Assembly (NCBI GenBank): GCA_900554345.1
Contig: USHH01000019.1
Location: 1-17,739 of the forward strand
Origin: an uncultured Bacteroidales bacterium
GTDB taxonomy: Bacteria; Bacteroidota; Bacteroidia; Bacteroidales; Muribaculaceae
Length of the DNA: 17,739 nt
Direction: 5' to 3'
Shown here: one piece after another, positions 14,020 to 17,739 of the stretch
Layout of the letters: every line of letters starts with the position of its first letter
Numbering within the stretch: position 1 is the stretch's first letter
Translations under genes and position numbers: made by a program
Notes under the pieces: generated by a model
Seen by the model: the letters and a program-made list of their open reading frames with translations, nothing else
Told to the model about the DNA's origin: nothing
Database searches by the model: none

Positions 14020-15639
14020 TTATTTCCTGATATCGGTTGGCGATTCGTCGTTTTTCAAGGCGTCGACGGCCCTCTTCACGGCTATGTCGTCGCGGTTGAG
14101 CATCTCGATGAAAGCCTTATAGCCGAGCACGTCTCGCGCCACCATCGCCTTGATCTGCTCGAGAATGAGGCTTCGGCTCTGGTTGATGTAATACCATCGG
14201 GCCGGCACGCCGTTGCGGGCCGCGAACTGCACGAAATTGTCGAGCAGGGTATTGTCGCGCGGCATCACGGCGAGTAGCCTCTGGAGCGACTTCACGCCTG
14301 CGAAGGCATCGCGGTATTTGTCGGCCACCCGATAGGCGAACTTCTGGATCAGGCCGCGGTTGGTGACGTTGACGTAGTAGGATGTATAGCCAGTGGTGTC
14401 CTCCGGCACAAAGACGTCGGGCATGATGCCGCCGCCACCGTAGACGGGGCGTCCGTTGCCTGTGTAGAACAGTTTCGACTTGTCGAGACGCACACTGTCG
14501 GCGTTGTAGAACTCACCGTGGGAGTAACGGTCGGCGATGTCGAGCTCATAGTCCATGTCGCCGCCACGCTTGTAGTCTTTCTGGATGCTGCGGCCTGAGG
14601 GAGTGTAATATCTGGCCACAGTCAGACGGATGGCGGAACTGTCGGGGAGCTCGGTCTGGTTCTGCACGAGACCTTTGCCGAACGTGCGTCGCCCGATCAC
14701 GAGGCCGCGGTCGTTGTCCTGGATCGCTCCGGCGAAGATCTCCGAGGCTGAAGCGGAGATCTCGTTGACGAGCACCGTGATCTCGCAGTCGATGAAGGAG
14801 CCGGTATTGTCGCTGACGGCAATCTCGTCGTTGACCGACGAGCGCCCCTTGGTGTAGACGATGAGCTTGCCGGCAGGCAGGAACTCATTTGCCATGAAGA
14901 TGGCCTGGTCCATGAATCCGCCCTGATTGTAGCGCAGGTCGATCACGAATTTCTCCGCGCCCTCCTTCCTGAGGTTGGAGAGGGCATTGAAGAACTCGTT
15001 GTAGGTGTTGCGGGCGAACTTGATTACCCTCACATATCCGATGCCGGGCTCAATCATATAGGCGGCGTCGACACTGTTGTTGGGAATCTCGCCTCTCACC
15101 ACGTCGAAATGCAGAGTGGCCGGAGAGGAATTCCGTTTCACTCCTATGTCCACCTTCGTGCCCTTCTTTCCACGGAGGTTCTTGAAGACCTTTGAGTTGT
15201 CGAGGTCGTTACCTGTAAGGTCAACGCCGTTGGCGCTGATGATCCTGTCGCCTTGAAGAATACCCACCTTCTCGGCCGGCCCTCCGGCCACCACCTCTAT
15301 GACATGCACGGTGTCGTTCATGATCTGGAAAGAGACGCCGATGCCGCTCAGACTGGCGTCGAGATCCTCGTTGACCTGGTTGAGCTCGCTGGCCGGGATA
15401 TATGTGGAGTGCGGGTCGAGCGAGGCGAGCAGGTCAGGCATCACCGACTCGAGCAGGGAGTCGGTGTCGAGCTGGTCGACGTAGTCGCGGCCGATGAGGC
15501 CGAGGATGGCATGAAGCTTCTCTTCCTGCGGAGATAGGCGCGGCTGCATGACGTAGCGGCCGATGAATACCCCTCCCACTATGCCGAGGCATAGCAGGAG
15601 AGGTAATAATACAATAGCGGGATTCTTCTTGGTTTTCAT
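14020..15639 (-). CDS. S41 family C-terminal processing peptidase (CtpA/Prc-like)
   Basis: A 539-residue envelope serine protease that in known members trims or degrades periplasmic proteins from their C-termini. An N-terminal hydrophobic segment at about 8-27 is a signal anchor or signal peptide. A PDZ domain follows at about 95-180 (SLSGIGVSF ... GGPAEKVGILQGDRIISANG). The protease domain has the S297 nucleophile in NEISASASEIFAGA and the general base K322 in TFGKG, 25 residues apart as in Tsp/Prc (Ser430/Lys455 of E. coli). A long C-terminal extension after about 430 ends in charged residues. The gene is 9 bases downstream of the dCMP deaminase stop and 33 bases before the cyclo-ligase ATG, an operon position. 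The protein is shorter than E. coli Prc and nearer to CtpA in build. Confidence 0.95.
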   Translation of the reverse strand: MKTKKNPAIVLLPLLLCLGIVGGVFIGRYVMQPRLSPQEEKLHAILGLIGRDYVDQLDTDSLLESVMPDLLASLDPHSTYIPASELNQVNEDLDASLSGIGVSFQIMNDTVHVIEVVAGGPAEKVGILQGDRIISANGVDLTGNDLDNSKVFKNLRGKKGTKVDIGVKRNSSPATLHFDVVRGEIPNNSVDAAYMIEPGIGYVRVIKFARNTYNEFFNALSNLRKEGAEKFVIDLRYNQGGFMDQAIFMANEFLPAGKLIVYTKGRSSVNDEIAVSDNTGSFIDCEITVLVNEISASASEIFAGAIQDNDRGLVIGRRTFGKGLVQNQTELPDSSAIRLTVARYYTPSGRSIQKDYKRGGDMDYELDIADRYSHGEFYNADSVRLDKSKLFYTGNGRPVYGGGGIMPDVFVPEDTTGYTSYYVNVTNRGLIQKFAYRVADKYRDAFAGVKSLQRLLAVMPRDNTLLDNFVQFAARNGVPARWYYINQSRSLILEQIKAMVARDVLGYKAFIEMLNRDDIAVKRAVDALKNDESPTDIRK

Positions 15640-15648
15640 TATTATTCG

Positions 15649-16080
15649 TCAGTCACAGAGCGGCATGTAGTCTACCGTGACGCCGGCCTTCCTAAGAATG
15701 TCGAGGCCGTCGGTGATACGGTAGAGCTCGGAAAAGACCACTCTCTTGATTCCGGCCTGAATGATTAGCTTGCTGCATTCCATGCATGGACTCGTCGACA
15801 CGTAGAGGGTGCTCCCCTCGCTTGAGTTGTTGCTGCGGGCCACCTTGGTGATGGCGTTGGCCTCGGCGTGGAGCACCCAAGGGAAAGTGACACCCTCGTC
15901 AGACTCGCATACATTCGGGAACCCCGAGGGGGTGCCGTTGTAGCCGTCGGAGATTATCATCTTGTCCTTCACGAGTATGGCACCTACCTGACGGCGGGTG
16001 CAGTAGGAATTCTCGCTCCAGATGCGGGCCATGCGGAGATAGCGCATGTCGAGCGCCTTCTGCTTATCGTCTCTGTCCAT
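15649..16080 (-). CDS. dCMP deaminase (ComEB-like zinc deaminase)
   Basis: A 143-residue cytidine/deoxycytidylate deaminase-family enzyme that probably turns dCMP into dUMP, the precursor of dTMP. Zinc ligands are H71 (HAEANAI, with catalytic E73) and C99/C102 (PCMEC). The N-terminal segment RQVGAILVKDKMIISDGYNG and the C-rich positions C27 and C58 resemble bacterial ComEB-type dCMP deaminases, which often carry a second structural zinc. Start ATG at 16080, 21 bases after the trxB stop; the S41 protease gene begins 9 bases after this stop. Supplying dUMP fits functionally with the folate enzyme two genes downstream. Substrate choice (dCMP rather than free cytidine or tRNA) is inferred from motif similarity. 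Confidence 0.93.
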   Translation of the reverse strand: MDRDDKQKALDMRYLRMARIWSENSYCTRRQVGAILVKDKMIISDGYNGTPSGFPNVCESDEGVTFPWVLHAEANAITKVARSNNSSEGSTLYVSTSPCMECSKLIIQAGIKRVVFSELYRITDGLDILRKAGVTVDYMPLCD

Positions 16081-16101
16081 GTCTTATGCGGCAAAATCAG
16101 A

Positions 16102-17076
16102 TTATTCTTCGGAATGCTCCATCAGGAATTTCTCGGCGTCGAGGGCGGCGCGGCAGCCTGTGCCGGCGGCGGGGGAAAGCCCTCCGGGGGCGAGGACGGC
16201 GATAGCCTGTCGGTAGCGCGGGTCGGCGCAGTCGCCGGCGGCGAAAACGCCCGGCACGCTGGTGTGTGTCGTATTGCCCTGCACCTTGATGTAGCCCTCG
16301 GCGTCGAGCTCGATCTGGCCGTTGAAGATCTCGGTGTTGGGCTTATGGCCGATGGCGAGGAAGAAGCCGTCGATCTCGATGTCGAAGTGGTCTTCCTCCG
16401 GTGTGCCCTTCTTGCTCACGATGTGAGCGCCCTCCACGCCGTCCTCGCCGAAGAGGCCCACGGTGTTGCATTCAAAGAGGATCTCGATGTTCTCCTTGTC
16501 TCTCACCCGCTTCTGCATAACGTCGGAGGCGCGGAGATAGTTCTTGCGGACAATGAGATATACCTTGTTGGCGAGAGTGGAGAGGTAGAGGGCCTCCTCG
16601 CATGCGGTGTCGCCGCCACCCACTACAGCCACGTTTTTCTTTCTATAGAAGAAGCCGTCGCAAGTGGCGCATGCGCTCACGCCGAGGCCTCTGTATTTCT
16701 CCTCGTCGGAGAGACCGAGATATCTTGCCGACGCTCCGGTTGAGATGATTACGGTGTCGGCGATGATTACGTCGCCCTTCTCGTCGACGCAGCGGAACGG
16801 ACGCTTCGAGAAGTCGACCGATTCGATGGTGCGGGGACGGATCTCGGCGCCAAACCTGAGGGCCTGACGGCGGATCTGGTCCATCATCTCGGGTCCCTGC
16901 ACACCCTCGGGATAGCCGGGAAAGTTCTCGATCTCGGTAGTCTGCGTGAGCTGTCCGCCGGGCTGATTACCCTCAAACACAATTGGGTGCAGATTTGCAC
17001 GCGAGGCGTAGATTGCGGCCGTGTATCCGGCAGGGCCCGAACCGATCACGAGCACTTTTGTCTTTTCTTCTGACAT
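16102..17076 (-). CDS. trxB: thioredoxin reductase (NADPH)
   Basis: A 324-residue flavoenzyme that uses NADPH to reduce thioredoxin. Visible motifs: FAD dinucleotide fold GSGPAG (12-17), the redox pair in SACATCDGFFY (C136 and C139, as C135/C138 of the E. coli enzyme), NADPH fold GGGDTACEEA (153-162) and the second FAD motif GVFAAGDCAD near the C-terminus. Length and motif order match low-molecular-weight bacterial TrxB. Its partner, thioredoxin, is encoded separately at 2477-2791 on the plus strand. Start ATG 17076, 76 bases after the LolA-like stop; no consensus promoter is found in that gap, so it may be transcribed from the upstream unit. The dCMP deaminase gene follows after 21 bases. 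Confidence 0.97.
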   Translation of the reverse strand: MSEEKTKVLVIGSGPAGYTAAIYASRANLHPIVFEGNQPGGQLTQTTEIENFPGYPEGVQGPEMMDQIRRQALRFGAEIRPRTIESVDFSKRPFRCVDEKGDVIIADTVIISTGASARYLGLSDEEKYRGLGVSACATCDGFFYRKKNVAVVGGGDTACEEALYLSTLANKVYLIVRKNYLRASDVMQKRVRDKENIEILFECNTVGLFGEDGVEGAHIVSKKGTPEEDHFDIEIDGFFLAIGHKPNTEIFNGQIELDAEGYIKVQGNTTHTSVPGVFAAGDCADPRYRQAIAVLAPGGLSPAAGTGCRAALDAEKFLMEHSEE

Positions 17077-17097
17077 AGCTTTATGTTAATTTTATGG

Positions 17098-17110
17098 TAT
17101 TATGATAATA
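17098..17110. other. 13-base palindrome upstream of trxB
   Basis: TATTATGATAATA is a perfect palindrome about a central G, 22 bases upstream of the trxB start and within a gap that lacks a recognisable promoter. It is short and AT-only apart from its centre, so it may be chance, an operator, or part of an unusual promoter. Confidence 0.25.
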
Positions 17111-17152
17111 ACGTTTCTGAATTCCGTTTTATGTCGCGCCCTGATGATAAAA

Positions 17153-17739
17153 TCACCGGAGGTCGACGATCTCGGTCTTCGGGAAGCGCGATCTGGGATA
17201 TACGAAAGCCGAGAGGGGCACATTGGCCCTGACGTCGAGTGAAGTCACGACGCAGGTCGACACCGCGCCTCCGGAGGCCGCCACCACTATCTTCTCCGGA
17301 AGGAAAGTAGAAGCACTGAGGGTCACGGTGATTTTCTTTATGGCGTTCTTGCGCGACTTGGGCACAAGATTCACCACATATTTCCCCTTGGGCATCGAAG
17401 AGGCGAAAGAGGATGAGAAGGCGCCGGGAGTGCTGTTGACATACATGAGGGGATTAGTCTCGGCCAGCTCGGCGGCAGTGGGAGTCGTGACAGTGGTCTC
17501 TTCCGTGTGTGGATTGTAGGAGTAGAGGGTGGCTCCGTCATACCAGGCCGACATAGCGCGTGATTCTATGGCGAATTTTCGGCCGGCGGCCTTGAGCGTT
17601 CCCTTGACGGAACTCTTTCCGGTGGAGAGGGTGAACGACGCGGAGATTCCCTTGGCGGAGGAGATGGCCGACGCCGCCTTAGCCACCACCTGCGGGGCCG
17701 TGAGCCTTGCGGGAGCGGCCGCTGCGGGACAAGCGGGAA
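17153..17739 (-). CDS. LolA-like outer-membrane lipoprotein carrier, 5' end outside window
   Basis: The frame stays open to the right edge of the window, so the real start lies beyond it; the apparent internal start at 17689 is a GTG inside the gene. Visible sequence is about 195 residues. The first part (ACPAAAAPARLTAPQ) looks like the end of a signal peptide, followed by the LolA fold pattern: an amphipathic helix VVAKAASAISSAKGISASF, beta strands SFTLSTGKSSVKGTL, and SAWYDGATLYSYNPHTEETT, a typical LolA/LolB-like strand-turn. LolA ferries lipoproteins across the periplasm to the outer membrane; that a candidate lipoprotein (the NlpC/P60 protein) is encoded nearby is compatible. In Bacteroidetes a LolA-like gene next to trxB and downstream of ftsK is common, so ftsK may lie just off the edge; this is inference. 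Confidence 0.78.
   Translation of the reverse strand, partial: PACPAAAAPARLTAPQVVAKAASAISSAKGISASFTLSTGKSSVKGTLKAAGRKFAIESRAMSAWYDGATLYSYNPHTEETTVTTPTAAELAETNPLMYVNSTPGAFSSSFASSMPKGKYVVNLVPKSRKNAIKKITVTLSASTFLPEKIVVAASGGAVSTCVVTSLDVRANVPLSAFVYPRSRFPKTEIVDLR

Noticed and set aside
15868..16743. 291-codon plus-strand frame opposite trxB and dCMP deaminase
   Set aside because: Antisense to two genes with clear motifs; composition typical of a shadow frame.
1..17739. Mobile elements, CRISPR arrays, tRNA or rRNA genes, toxin-antitoxin or defence systems
   Set aside because: No transposase, integrase, spaced direct-repeat array, clover-leaf sequence or paired toxin genes were seen; all large frames are core genes.

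Overview
The window looks like a chromosomal core segment of a Bacteroidales bacterium, with GC-rich genes and AT-rich gaps. A gut Muribaculaceae-like lineage is my best guess from the GC-rich coding style, but the family cannot be proven from sequence alone. The evidence for the order is a short primary sigma factor of the Bacteroidetes type (it begins MRQLKITKSITNRESASLDK), promoters of the TTTG-N20-TAnnTTTG type read by that sigma factor, a lipoprotein and signal peptides of Bacteroidetes style, and a gene order (LolA-like, trxB, dCMP deaminase, S41 protease, 5-FTHF cyclo-ligase) that I recall as typical of the order.

Layout. On the plus strand: the 3' two thirds of dnaE (replicative polymerase, cut by the left edge), then trxA with its own promoter. 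A strong hairpin separates trxA from a converging NlpC/P60 lipoprotein. After a 359-base gene-free divergent region come degP (terminator), rpoD (own promoter) and a small predicted outer-membrane barrel 17 bases downstream of rpoD. A hairpin then separates this from minus-strand genes: an M3 peptidyl-dipeptidase (dcp-like) and an M16 zinc protease, each with its own recognisable promoter. From 17739 down to 12273 runs one closely packed minus-strand cluster: LolA-like carrier (cut by the right edge), trxB, dCMP deaminase, S41 C-terminal processing protease, 5-formyltetrahydrofolate cyclo-ligase, a RIC/ScdA-like helical protein and a LuxR-type regulator. Junctions in its last part are 33, -1 and -4 bases, so translational coupling is likely.

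Together the genes cover DNA replication, nucleotide and folate supply, cytoplasmic thiol redox (trxA and trxB are in separate units), transcription initiation, and envelope protein quality control: five of the products are exported or envelope peptidases. I see no mobile element, CRISPR array, tRNA, rRNA, phage gene or toxin system. The least understood piece is the overlapping pair of a ligand-poor RIC-like protein and a response-regulator-like protein with a degenerate receiver domain (12273-13435). It is the best candidate here for something not yet described, but the evidence is only architectural.
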